Shown: positions 1 to 6,001, counted from the stretch's first letter. The stretch: DNA of 7,504 nt from CAYPPG01 sp964412555 (GCA_964412555.1 CAYPPG010000135.1:1-7504), one strand, 5' to 3'. The notes: generated by a model from the sequence alone, not told the origin. A program made the numbers and translations.

Positions 1-75
1 GTCAAACTTGGATTCGATGGCACAAAAGACGGATTAAATAGCGGGTGGATTGAGTTTAAGGTTTCGAATCATTAA
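1..75 (+). CDS. C-terminal end of an unidentified protein (5' end outside window)
   Basis: The first 24 codons of the window are open in frame 1 and stop at TAA (73-75). The visible tail reads VKLGFDGTKD followed by GLNSGWIEFKVSNH. Alternating hydrophobic and polar residues (WIEFKV) suggest a closing beta-strand, as in beta-sandwich or lectin-like domains, but this is too short to assign a family. It could be the end of a secreted carbohydrate-binding protein, given the neighbouring sugar genes; that is only a guess. The next gene starts 153 bp downstream with its own strong ribosome binding site, so co-transcription is possible but not shown. Confidence 0.55.
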   Translation, partial: VKLGFDGTKDGLNSGWIEFKVSNH

Positions 76-214
76 TTATCTTTAATAGCTCCTTTCAGAA
101 GAGAACAAGATAAGAATGCCTACCGCTTTCCTTCTTCAACCTTTAACTCAAAGCACGTGGGTATCAGTATTCTGAAACAGTTCAAAATCCCCTATGATAA
201 ATACCAACTCACAC

Positions 215-222
215 AAAGGAGG
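215..222 (+). promoter_or_regulatory. Strong Shine-Dalgarno site fixing the cupin start
   Basis: AAAGGAGG lies 6 nt before the ATG at 229. It rules out the longer in-frame reading from GTG at 157, which has no comparable site and would add 24 residues unlike the family. Confidence 0.85.
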
Positions 223-228
223 CAACCT

Positions 229-576
229 ATGTCTGATCGGCCGCGTATTATGGAGCGCCCTTGGGGACGGTATCGGGAATATGCTCGGAATGAGCCTTGT
301 ACTGTTTGGATTGTGGAGATGAAAGCGGGGGAAGAAGGCAGTTTGCAGTCGCACCGGAATTTTGATGAACTTTGGATTATGCTTACCGAGGGTGCGGAAG
401 TTACCGTCGGGGATCGAGTGCTCCACCCAAACGCCCAAGATGAAATTTTTATTCCCCGTGGAACCAAGCACCGATTGCGGAATTCCAGCGATCACCTCAT
501 TCGTATGATGGAGGTAGCGTATGGAGAAGTACAAGATGATGATAAGGTGCGCTACGAAGATAAATATGGCCGTTAA
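229..576 (+). CDS. Cupin of the mannose-6-phosphate isomerase type II family (standalone)
   Basis: A 115-aa single-domain cupin resembling the C-terminal isomerase domain of bifunctional ManC/AlgA-type enzymes (MannoseP_isomer family). Seen directly: the RPWGRY opening (10-15), cupin motif 1 with SLQSH (38-42) and DELW (46-49), motif 2 IPRGTKHRL (75-83), and the family tail in which EVAYGEVQDDDKVR is followed by DKYGR (95-115). Q40, H42, E47 and H81 are the expected metal ligands. Known for the family: aldose-ketose isomerisation of a phosphorylated sugar, with a divalent metal. Inferred here: cytosolic sugar-phosphate isomerase or sugar-binding cupin. There is no nucleotidyltransferase domain, so it is not a full ManC. 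The PfkB kinase starts 8 nt after the stop, so the two genes are almost certainly one transcript. Only the general family is secure; the substrate is unknown. Confidence 0.88.
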   Translation: MSDRPRIMERPWGRYREYARNEPCTVWIVEMKAGEEGSLQSHRNFDELWIMLTEGAEVTVGDRVLHPNAQDEIFIPRGTKHRLRNSSDHLIRMMEVAYGEVQDDDKVRYEDKYGR

Positions 577-584
577 AAGGATTC

Positions 585-1556
585 ATGATGATACAATCCA
601 ATTATCCATATAAAGTGCTCTGTGTCGGTGATTTGGTTACCGATATCTTTGCCAGTCCTGTCCGCCGGCTTCCCCAACCTGGGGAACTGGCACTAACGGA
701 GAAGATTGCCGTTTTCCCCGGCGGGAACGCGCTGAATACAGCCATCGCGCTGAGACGGTTGGGAGAATCGACAGCTATCGCCGGCAGTATTGGAGACGAC
801 GCCTTCGGAGATTTGCTTCTCACTTCCATTAGGGAGTTCGGATTGGATGTTTCCGGCATTCACCGCGAGACCGGAGAAACAACTGCCTCTACGCTCATAT
901 TTCGCGTCGAGGGAGAGGATCGCCGTTTCCTGCATTCGTTAGGAGTCGCCGCCGGATTTACGGGAGAGCATATTCGGGCGGAACTTATTCCCCCCAATGG
1001 GATTTTATTGGTTGGGGGATACTTGAAATTGGGAAGTTGGAATGATGATTTTCTATCCGATTATTTGAGAAATGCTCAGAAATGCCAGTGCCGGGTGGTG
1101 TTCAATGTGTGTCTCGCACAGGATAGCGGTGTGGATTCAACACGATGCCTGAAACTGATGAAGCATGTGGATGTCTTTGTACTCAATGAAGACGAGGCCC
1201 GGATCATTACCGGAGAAAAAACATTGCACTTTCAGGCGCAGGCCATACGCCGGGCGGGTGCTCAAGTTGCGGTGATTACTCGTGGGGAAAAGGGGCTGTA
1301 TGCCGATGATGGAACATCGGCGATCGAAATGGGAGTGTACCAGGTGCCACTCGTCGATCCTTCCGGATGCGGCGACTGTTTCAATGCCGGCCTCGTTGCC
1401 GCATTACTGCGCGGATGGGAGTTACCGCGTGTTCTGGAATTTGGCAGCGCAGTAGGCGCATTGGGGGCAACTACTTTAGGATGTACGAATGGTGTACCTG
1501 AGTTCGCGAATGTCGAACGTTTTATAGAAGAAAATCAGATCAAGAAATGCATGTAG
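585..1556 (+). CDS. PfkB/ribokinase-family carbohydrate kinase
   Basis: A 323-aa protein, full length for the family. The N-terminal strand VLCVGDLVTD (11-20) and PfkB signature 1 (PGGNALNTA, about 45-53, running to G75) bind sugar. NEDEA (201-205) is the conserved Asn-Glu region for Mg/phosphate, ITRGEKG (231-237) precedes the ATP site, and DPSGCGDCFNAG (258-269) is signature 2 with the catalytic base Asp264. The anion-hole motif is GCGD where GAGD is usual. Family role: ATP-dependent phosphorylation of a sugar or nucleoside hydroxyl in the cytosol; the substrate is not readable. The SD AAGGA (577-581) overlaps the upstream gene's end region. It stands 3 nt from ATG 585 but 6 nt from ATG 588, so translation may start at the second Met. 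It forms an operon with the cupin, suggesting that both act on the same sugar. No clear terminator follows. Confidence 0.92.
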   Translation: MMIQSNYPYKVLCVGDLVTDIFASPVRRLPQPGELALTEKIAVFPGGNALNTAIALRRLGESTAIAGSIGDDAFGDLLLTSIREFGLDVSGIHRETGETTASTLIFRVEGEDRRFLHSLGVAAGFTGEHIRAELIPPNGILLVGGYLKLGSWNDDFLSDYLRNAQKCQCRVVFNVCLAQDSGVDSTRCLKLMKHVDVFVLNEDEARIITGEKTLHFQAQAIRRAGAQVAVITRGEKGLYADDGTSAIEMGVYQVPLVDPSGCGDCFNAGLVAALLRGWELPRVLEFGSAVGALGATTLGCTNGVPEFANVERFIEENQIKKCM

Positions 1557-1609
1557 CACGTGTGGAAATACAATATCGGGAACTCCTTTCAATTCCCAGT
1601 ACTGGTCGT

Positions 1610-1639
1610 TTGACTTTCGATAAAAAAACAATTTAATAT
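1610..1639 (+). promoter_or_regulatory. Putative sigma70-type promoter for the DUF1080 gene
   Basis: A -35 TTGACT (1610-1615) is followed after 18 bp by -10 TAATAT (1634-1639). The spacer contains an A7 tract. The predicted transcript would start near 1646, about 50 nt before the ATG at 1698, and includes a small 5-bp hairpin (ATCTT/AAGAT, 1664-1677) just ahead of the ribosome binding site. This fits independent expression of the DUF1080 gene from the cupin-kinase operon. Confidence 0.5.
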
Positions 1640-1697
1640 GCGAGAAGATGATAGAATTGTTCGATCTTCAAAAAGATGATTGAAGGAGAAGAGCCAA

Positions 1698-2423
1698 ATG
1701 AAAAAATGGTGTTTTGTTTTGATTCTATTGTTAGCGATGCCGTGTTTGTTATCTGTACTGGCTGAGGAAGAACAAGACTTGCCAAAGGTCTGTATCGACG
1801 GGACAGAGCCGGGCTGGGTATCACTCGGTGAGGACGATTTCGCTCATGTGAACTGCTATCCGGACACATGGACGTGGAAAGGAGATATTCTGTACTGCAC
1901 AGGCAAACCGGTTGGCGTCATGCGGACCAAGAAGGTGTATACTAACTTTGAGTTGGTGGTGCAGTGGCAGCATCTGAAACCGGCGGGAAACTCCGGTGTT
2001 TTCATATGGGCGCCGATTGAGGTATTGACTGGGATGAAACCGGATTCGCTGCCGAAAAAGGGGATCGAAGTCCAAATGCTCGATCATGGTTATGCCGAAC
2101 AATACGAAAAACGGTCCGGAAAAAAGGGAGACTGGTTCAGCACCAACGGCGATGTCTTTGCCGTAGGACAGTCAAAGTTGAATCCCTTCGAACCGACTTC
2201 ACCCAACGGAAAGCGTAGTTTTCCACGCAAAAATCTCAGCAAAGGACATGGCCAATGGAACCATTATTACGTTCGCTGTATCAACGGTGAAATCCGGTTA
2301 TGGGTGAATGGTGAGGAAGTCTCGGGAGGAAACGGCGCAGAGCCGGCATCCGGCCATGTCTGTCTCGAATCGGAAGGGTCTCCCATCAAATTCAAGAATA
2401 TCCGTATACGAGAACTGCCGTGA
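1698..2423 (+). CDS. Secreted DUF1080 / 3-keto-disaccharide hydrolase-family protein
   Basis: 241 aa with a clear Sec signal peptide: MKKW, hydrophobic core FVLILLLAMPCLLSVLA, probable cleavage after A22. The rest matches the DUF1080 family (concanavalin/lectin-like jelly roll). Seen: NFEL..QW (83-90), the signature NSGVFIW (98-104), GIEVQMLDH (122-130), GDVFAV (151-156), QWNHYYVRC followed by the INGEIRLWVNG strand pair (186-205), and the closing GHVCLESEGSPIKFKNIRIREL (219-240, with the characteristic E-G-I/K-F-N-I-R pattern). Family knowledge: members occur in Planctomycetes, Verrucomicrobia and relatives, and some hydrolyse 3-keto-glycosides; many are uncharacterised. Inferred role: periplasmic or exported sugar processing. 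ATG 1698 is chosen because GGAG (1685-1688) sits 9 nt upstream and the signal peptide begins there; a TTG at 1680 overlaps that site. It is convergent with the tRNA-Arg gene 22 bp away. Confidence 0.9.
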   Translation: MKKWCFVLILLLAMPCLLSVLAEEEQDLPKVCIDGTEPGWVSLGEDDFAHVNCYPDTWTWKGDILYCTGKPVGVMRTKKVYTNFELVVQWQHLKPAGNSGVFIWAPIEVLTGMKPDSLPKKGIEVQMLDHGYAEQYEKRSGKKGDWFSTNGDVFAVGQSKLNPFEPTSPNGKRSFPRKNLSKGHGQWNHYYVRCINGEIRLWVNGEEVSGGNGAEPASGHVCLESEGSPIKFKNIRIRELP

Positions 2424-2445
2424 GGGAATTAAAAATTCTAAGAAA

Positions 2446-2519
2446 CGCGCCTGGAGGGATTCGAACCCCCGACACCAGGAACCGGAATCCTGTGCTCTAT
2501 CCAGCTGAGCTACAGGCGC
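2446..2519 (-). tRNA. tRNA-Arg (anticodon CCG)
   Basis: The minus strand folds into a complete cloverleaf of 74 nt. Acceptor GCGCCTG pairs with CAGGCGC. The D arm is GCTC/GAGC. The anticodon stem CAGGA/TCCTG encloses the loop TTCCGGT, giving anticodon CCG, which reads Arg codon CGG. The variable loop has 5 nt, and the T arm GGGGG/CCCTC (one G-U pair) carries the loop TTCGAAT. The discriminator base is G. CCA is not encoded: the next bases on the minus strand are TTT. It lies 77 bp downstream of the HNH gene on the same strand. The leader region is AT-rich, but no promoter is convincing. A T5 run follows about 9 nt after the 3' end and may help termination. Confidence 0.95.
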
Positions 2520-2596
2520 AGATTTATGATGGGTATCTAAAAGAAAGTCTATTGAATCATGATTTTAGCATAAAAAAGTAAAAATCCCTATCCCAC

Positions 2597-3157
2597 TTAC
2601 ACGACGGCTTCCGCTTCGTCTTGGTCGTCATAGAACAGATATTTTCTCCATACTTCACGTTTCTTACCGATGACTCGCACCAAATGTAAGTAGGTCGGTA
2701 GTGTCGGTTTGCGTGGTCGGGAAAGGAGTGTCATACCGCTTTCCTCGAGGAGGTGGTTGCCCTTTTTGTGGTTGCAGCGTTTACAGGCTGTAACCACATT
2801 GGACCAGCTGTCGTGGCCTCCGCGGGAGATTGGAATCACATGATCCAGTGTCAGCTCATCCGCCGAGAACTGCTGGCCGCAATATTGACATATAAAACCG
2901 TCCCGCAACAAGATGTTTTTTCGGCAATAGGGAATCGGGCGATAGGGTAAGGAAATATACCGGCGCAGACGAATGACTTCGGGCAGAGACATACTGTAGC
3001 TGGGAGACCGCACCGCTTCGACTGCTATTTCCACCAAATCCGCCTTACCGGAAAGAAGCATGACGATCGCCCGTTTGGCAGTGCAAATATTGATAGCCTC
3101 ATAACTGGCGTTCAGAACCAAGACGCGATGCTGCGTCAACATGATTCGGTTCTCCAT
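2597..3157 (-). CDS. HNH endonuclease family protein
   Basis: A 186-aa protein. The N-terminal part RVLVLNASYEAINI (11-24) plus the AI.ML..GKADLVE stretch (30-43) is the conserved lead-in typical of a widespread bacterial HNH family (HNH/HNH_5 type). The nuclease core follows: zinc-knuckle Cys C90-x2-C93, catalytic LDHVIPISRGG (104-114) with D105-H106, N120, then CKRCNHKKG (125-133) with C125/C128 as second knuckle and N129/H130. All core residues are present, so it should bind one structural zinc and a catalytic divalent metal. The biological role of this family is not established. There is no adjacent methyltransferase or specificity subunit, so a classic restriction system is unlikely. Start ATG 3157 has AAAGG (3165-3169) 7 nt upstream. 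A second ATG at residue 6 is also possible. The leader holds a 7-bp inverted repeat overlapping this site. Confidence 0.9.
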   Translation of the reverse strand: MENRIMLTQHRVLVLNASYEAINICTAKRAIVMLLSGKADLVEIAVEAVRSPSYSMSLPEVIRLRRYISLPYRPIPYCRKNILLRDGFICQYCGQQFSADELTLDHVIPISRGGHDSWSNVVTACKRCNHKKGNHLLEESGMTLLSRPRKPTLPTYLHLVRVIGKKREVWRKYLFYDDQDEAEAVV

Positions 3158-3160
3158 TTA

Positions 3161-3193
3161 CGTACCTTTCAAAAAAGATCGATATTAGGTACG
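3161..3193 (-). promoter_or_regulatory. Inverted repeat in the HNH gene leader, overlapping its RBS
   Basis: CGTACCT (3161-3167) and AGGTACG (3187-3193) are a perfect 7-bp inverted repeat with a 19-nt spacer. On the minus strand the gene-proximal arm carries the AGG of the Shine-Dalgarno sequence and ends 3 nt before the ATG. The distal arm abuts TAATAT (3187-3182 read on the minus strand), a possible -10. It could be a DNA operator, or an mRNA hairpin masking the RBS. Confidence 0.35.
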
Positions 3194-3261
3194 AAATCAT
3201 CGCAACTTACGCAATGCAAGTGCAAATTTTTCAAATAGTTATATGATAAACTCCGCTATCG

Positions 3262-4254
3262 TTATGGGTGCCGCGTTTCTGTCCAATAATGATAATGATG
3301 ATCGGCTGAAAGCATTCGAAATCCGTTTTTTTCATAAAAGCGGATTGCTTGTAGATTATCCGCCATAGTTCGCAGCTCAATGATATCAACCTGTTCTTTC
3401 AACCAATCGATGGAGGCGCCCAGTAATACCTTTCCAATCCCCTTTCCTTGTCTTGTTTGATCCACGACGATAAAGTCGACGACACCGATTTGTTTACCGA
3501 TATATTTTATCAACGATTTTGTCATTAGTAAGATGGAGAAACCGATTACTTTTCCATCTGCTTCGGCGATGATTACCTTGTTCGCAAAGCCGTTGATACA
3601 CTTTTCGATCCATCGCGCAAATAATTCGCTTGTGCGCTCCTTTGGAAATCGAATCTCTCGATGAAAATGGCTGTACGTATGACTATGCTTGCCAATCATT
3701 TGCATTTCTGGGAGATCGCTGGTTCGATAATCCCGAATAAAAATTGTATTATCATAAGATTGAACGATAAAATTGTCAACATTTTTGTCTATTTCCGGAT
3801 GATAAACTAAACGCACCGATGATCCGACATCGATAAATTTATGCTGACTCAAGATATAAGGAAGTACTGCTTCTCTGGCTTCGATGCGCATGGTGTAAAG
3901 CGCTTGTGGCTGAATACAAATCGATGATTTCAAGTGTTCAACGACGCTCTTTACGGACTGCGGAGTGTTATCAAACAAATAAAACGGTTGAACTTTGTAA
4001 TAAGGAACACCAAAATGTTCGGAATGCCAGTCGGAAAACTGTGTTCCCGCCAGAGCGATCAATTGATTGTTTTCCATAAACAACTTTATTTGACCGGTGG
4101 ATTGAACGGAATTGATGATCCGGTCACGATGAAAATCCGCAATTTCCGGTAGGGCAAGGTAATCCACATATCCGTTCGAACGATTATTTCGCAACGTCTC
4201 GAAGGCAGAATGAATGGTAGAGATATGATGATTCGTAGCTTGTATAATTTCCAT
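3262..4254 (-). CDS. Two-domain GNAT-family N-acetyltransferase, WecD-like
   Basis: 330 aa. The C-terminal half is a canonical GNAT domain: RDYRTSDLPEM (174-184), the KVIIAEADGKVIGFSIL strand pair (226-242), acetyl-CoA loop RQGKGIGKVLL (268-278), and DNLQAIRFYEKNGF (299-312). The N-terminal half is a degenerate GNAT-like region with WHSEHFG (76-82), recalling the W-D-S-x-F-F-G motif of WecD-type dTDP-4-amino-6-deoxysugar acetyltransferases. The FHREIRFPKER segment (197-207) and ARWIEKCINGF (213-223) resemble WecD as well. Inferred: acetylation of an amino sugar or small-molecule amine with acetyl-CoA in the cytosol. No nucleotide-sugar genes adjoin, so the substrate is open. The start ATG 4254 has only a weak upstream purine stretch. 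The gene is visibly AT-rich compared with the kinase and HNH genes. Confidence 0.85.
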   Translation of the reverse strand: MEIIQATNHHISTIHSAFETLRNNRSNGYVDYLALPEIADFHRDRIINSVQSTGQIKLFMENNQLIALAGTQFSDWHSEHFGVPYYKVQPFYLFDNTPQSVKSVVEHLKSSICIQPQALYTMRIEAREAVLPYILSQHKFIDVGSSVRLVYHPEIDKNVDNFIVQSYDNTIFIRDYRTSDLPEMQMIGKHSHTYSHFHREIRFPKERTSELFARWIEKCINGFANKVIIAEADGKVIGFSILLMTKSLIKYIGKQIGVVDFIVVDQTRQGKGIGKVLLGASIDWLKEQVDIIELRTMADNLQAIRFYEKNGFRMLSADHHYHYWTETRHP

Positions 4255-4283
4255 GTTGGCTTCGATTCTCTTATGTTACACTT

Positions 4284-4289
4284 ATTATA
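4284..4289 (-). promoter_or_regulatory. Probable -10 box for the GNAT gene
   Basis: On the minus strand this reads TATAAT, an exact -10 consensus, 29 nt upstream of ATG 4254. The best -35 candidate (GTAACA, with a 19-bp gap) is weak. A start near 4277 would give a leader of about 23 nt. Confidence 0.4.
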
Positions 4290-4410
4290 ATCTTTTTTGT
4301 TAGAAATTTGTTACAGTAATGGTAATTTTATCATAACCATAGAGAACCAAGTTAAAAAGGATCATACGATTCACCTAAATGCAGGATTTCATAAATACGG
4401 TGACATCTAA

Positions 4411-4557
4411 TTCTTCTCGCGGGTAACAAGGTTCTTCTCGTGGGTAACAAGGGTAAGCAAAGTCTACCCTTGCTTCTTCTCGCGGGTAACAAGGGTAAGC
4501 AAAGTCTACCCTTGCTTCTTCTCGCGGGTAACAAGGGTAAGCAAAGTCTACCCTTGC
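4411..4557. repeat. Tandem 42-bp repeat with an internal palindrome, 3.5 copies
   Basis: Three full head-to-tail 42-bp units (4432-4473, 4474-4515, 4516-4557) follow a 21-bp partial unit (4411-4431). The second and third units are identical; the first differs by one base (CTCGTGGG for CTCGCGGG). Each unit begins TTCTTCTCGCGGGTAA and ends in a perfect 8-bp inverted repeat, CAAGGGTA - 9 nt - TACCCTTG. The partial unit lacks the palindrome, so the unit is a composite of a 5' module and a hairpin module. There are no variable spacers, so it is not a CRISPR. The palindrome module recurs, inverted, at 5893-5919 and in decayed form at 5811-5837. Confidence 0.92.
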
Positions 4558-4639
4558 TGGATACCTATTAGCCAGTAGAGTACGCTCAATTTAGCGAACC
4601 GTTTAAGTGCCATGAAGAGCACGATTCGCTTTGAACACA

Positions 4640-4648
4640 TGCTATAAG
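4640..4648 (+). promoter_or_regulatory. Possible extended -10 element before the deaminase
   Basis: TGCTATAAG matches the extended -10 pattern TG-N-TATAAT with one mismatch. It would start transcription near 4655, leaving a very short leader before ATG 4664. No -35 is visible. The same bases also contain AAGGA (4646-4650), which could instead be a ribosome binding site with long (13 nt) spacing, so the two readings compete. Confidence 0.25.
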
Positions 4649-4663
4649 GATATTTTTTATCTG

Positions 4664-5782
4664 ATGCTGAACAAAATCAAGCAAAATTTATCCTCATATT
4701 TTTCTCGGAAACGGTACTTATCCAAAAAAATTCTTCCTGAATCCCCATTACCGGAAAAAGAGCGTCAGTTTCTGAAATTGTTACCGAAAGCCGAAATTCA
4801 TTTTCATTTTGAAGGGGCAATATCTGCCGAGACGATTTTTCAACTTGGCCGTAAGTACCAAATCGATGATATTCGGACATTGAATGATGCCAAATGGTTT
4901 CTCTCCTTTTCCAATGCCCATGAATTTTTCCAACGCTTTTTGCATCTTGCTTCGTTGTTAAGGCATCCTGATGATTTGTATGAAGCCGCCATAGATATTG
5001 GTAACAAGCTTTACAAGGAAAATATTCAGTATATCGAAATAACGATTGCACCGCACAAATTCATTCGGGGCGGTATTCCTTATTCCGAATTGATAGAGGC
5101 AATCGATTGTGGATTGAATGACTCGGAAGGAGCCAACACACGAGAGCATCGTTTTATTATTGATATAGTCCGCGATTTGGGGCCGGAAATCGGAATGGAA
5201 ATGGTAAAAATTGTCGAAAAATATCCACATCCGCGTGTTGTCGGCATCGGTTTGGGGGGGAGCGAAGCCTATCCACCAGAATTGTCTAAGCCGGTTTTCG
5301 AGTACGCCACATCCATTGGTCTGCGGAAAACTGCCCATGCGGGGGAGGGAAGAGGAGCGGAATCCGTTTGGGATACCATTCATTCTCTCGGTGTCGAGAG
5401 AATCGATCATGGAGTGCGCTCTTTCGAAGATCCGGTACTTTTGAACTATCTCAAAGATAATCGTATTCCACTGAATATGTGTCCAATGAGTAATATGATA
5501 TTGGGTATTGTACAAACGTTGAAAACTCATCCTTTCAGGCAGTATTACACATCAGGTATTCCAGTTACAATCGGTACCGATGATCCGACATTTTTCCAAG
5601 TTACACTATCCGATGAATACGAAAATGTAGTCGCCTATCAAAACATCCCACTCTTTGAAATTCCCCTTATCATTGAAAATGCGTTAAAAGCCTCATTTTT
5701 ACCCCACGAAGAAAAGAGTATTCTTATAGACCGTTTCCGAAAAGATACAGAGTATTTGATGCAAGAGCACAACAAGGTCTAG
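4664..5782 (+). CDS. Adenosine deaminase-family amidohydrolase
   Basis: 372 aa from ATG 4664; a TTG at 4631 would give 383 (numbering below uses the 383-aa form). Metal-dependent TIM-barrel deaminase motifs in order: PKAEIHFHFEGAIS (52-65; H57 and H59 bind zinc), GIGLGGSE (205-212), HAGEGRGAESV (236-246; H236 metal ligand, E239 proton donor), RIDHGVR (257-263; H260 catalytic), MCPMSN (283-288), and IGTDDPTFF (314-322; D317 metal ligand, D318 catalytic). All catalytic residues are present. Family knowledge: hydrolytic deamination of adenosine, adenine or 6-aminodeoxyfutalosine. HFHFEG in place of the classical HLDG places it among the divergent bacterial deaminase-like proteins, so adenosine itself is not assured. 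A basic leader of about 40 residues precedes the barrel. There is no purine or menaquinone gene nearby to decide the substrate. Confidence 0.85.
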   Translation: MLNKIKQNLSSYFSRKRYLSKKILPESPLPEKERQFLKLLPKAEIHFHFEGAISAETIFQLGRKYQIDDIRTLNDAKWFLSFSNAHEFFQRFLHLASLLRHPDDLYEAAIDIGNKLYKENIQYIEITIAPHKFIRGGIPYSELIEAIDCGLNDSEGANTREHRFIIDIVRDLGPEIGMEMVKIVEKYPHPRVVGIGLGGSEAYPPELSKPVFEYATSIGLRKTAHAGEGRGAESVWDTIHSLGVERIDHGVRSFEDPVLLNYLKDNRIPLNMCPMSNMILGIVQTLKTHPFRQYYTSGIPVTIGTDDPTFFQVTLSDEYENVVAYQNIPLFEIPLIIENALKASFLPHEEKSILIDRFRKDTEYLMQEHNKV

Positions 5783-5810
5783 CGATTGCCAGGACGAGCA
5801 GTAGACGAAA

Positions 5811-5837
5811 AAGGGATACTTCGCTTACCCTTGCTAC
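5811..5837. repeat. Decayed copy of the TACCCTTG palindromic repeat
   Basis: Its last 20 bases, ACTTCGCTTACCCTTGCTAC (5818-5837), are identical to 5903-5922. The left arm has decayed from CAAGGGTA to AAGGGAT, so only a 5-bp stem (AAGGG/CCCTT) remains. It starts 28 bp after the deaminase stop and has no T tract, so it is a poor terminator. Confidence 0.75.
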
Positions 5838-5847
5838 CCCCTGAACA

Positions 5848-5875
5848 CCAGGGCAAGGCGTCAGTTCTGCCCTGG
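5848..5875. repeat. Perfect 8-bp inverted repeat (CCAGGGCA / TGCCCTGG)
   Basis: CCAGGGCA (5848-5855) and TGCCCTGG (5868-5875) enclose a 12-nt loop. It lies between the two copies of the TACCCTTG palindrome and differs from it in sequence but not in architecture (8-bp arms, short loop). Confidence 0.7.
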
Positions 5876-5892
5876 CGGTAGAGCGCGATCCG

Positions 5893-5919
5893 GCAAGGGT
5901 AGACTTCGCTTACCCTTGC
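5893..5919. repeat. Intact inverted-orientation copy of the TACCCTTG palindrome
   Basis: GCAAGGGTA (5893-5901) and TACCCTTGC (5911-5919) form a perfect 9-bp stem around a 9-nt loop, GACTTCGCT. The reverse complement of the hairpin module in the 4432-4557 array matches the 25 bases 5894-5918 except for one loop base (TTC here, TTT there). Confidence 0.85.
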
Positions 5920-6001
5920 TACAGATAGGAATAAAAAGAATGGGCCGCCAGATTGACGGTTCTTAAAAGAAAGCCGGCAGGATGCCAGCGATACAGTTCG
6001 A

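Larger units (their letters stand above)
4255..4663. other. Divergent intergenic region with the 42-bp repeat array
   Basis: A 409-bp gap between the divergently oriented GNAT and deaminase genes. The GNAT-proximal part (4255-4410) is AT-rich and carries the TATAAT for that gene. The middle (4411-4557) is the tandem repeat array. The remaining 100 bp upstream of the deaminase hold no recognisable gene. I could not read a convincing protein or RNA gene here; the short minus-strand open frame is only the repeat translated. Confidence 0.7.

Noticed and set aside
76..113. Terminator after the first partial gene (TTATCTT 76-82 / AAGATAA 107-113)
   Set aside because: The 7-bp arms are perfect but AT-rich with a 24-nt loop, and no T tract follows.
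193..198. -10 box TATGAT for the cupin-kinase operon
   Set aside because: The hexamer is good, but no acceptable -35 stands at 16-18 bp; chance matches of this quality are common in AT-rich DNA.
2446..2519. Genomic-island attachment site at the tRNA-Arg 3' end
   Set aside because: No second copy of the tRNA 3' sequence and no integrase gene are visible in the window.
2597..3157. Restriction-modification or other defence system around the HNH gene
   Set aside because: No methyltransferase, helicase, or other effector gene is adjacent; the protein matches a common solitary HNH family.
4352..4534. Minus-strand 60-codon open frame with repeated LLPARRSKGR units
   Set aside because: The unit is 42 bp, a multiple of three, so any open frame through the array stays open. 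It has no RBS and is just the repeat translated.
4411..4557. CRISPR array
   Set aside because: The units are contiguous with no variable spacers, and no cas gene is present.
4958..5530. 190-codon minus-strand open frame
   Set aside because: It lies antisense inside the deaminase, which has all family motifs in the plus frame.
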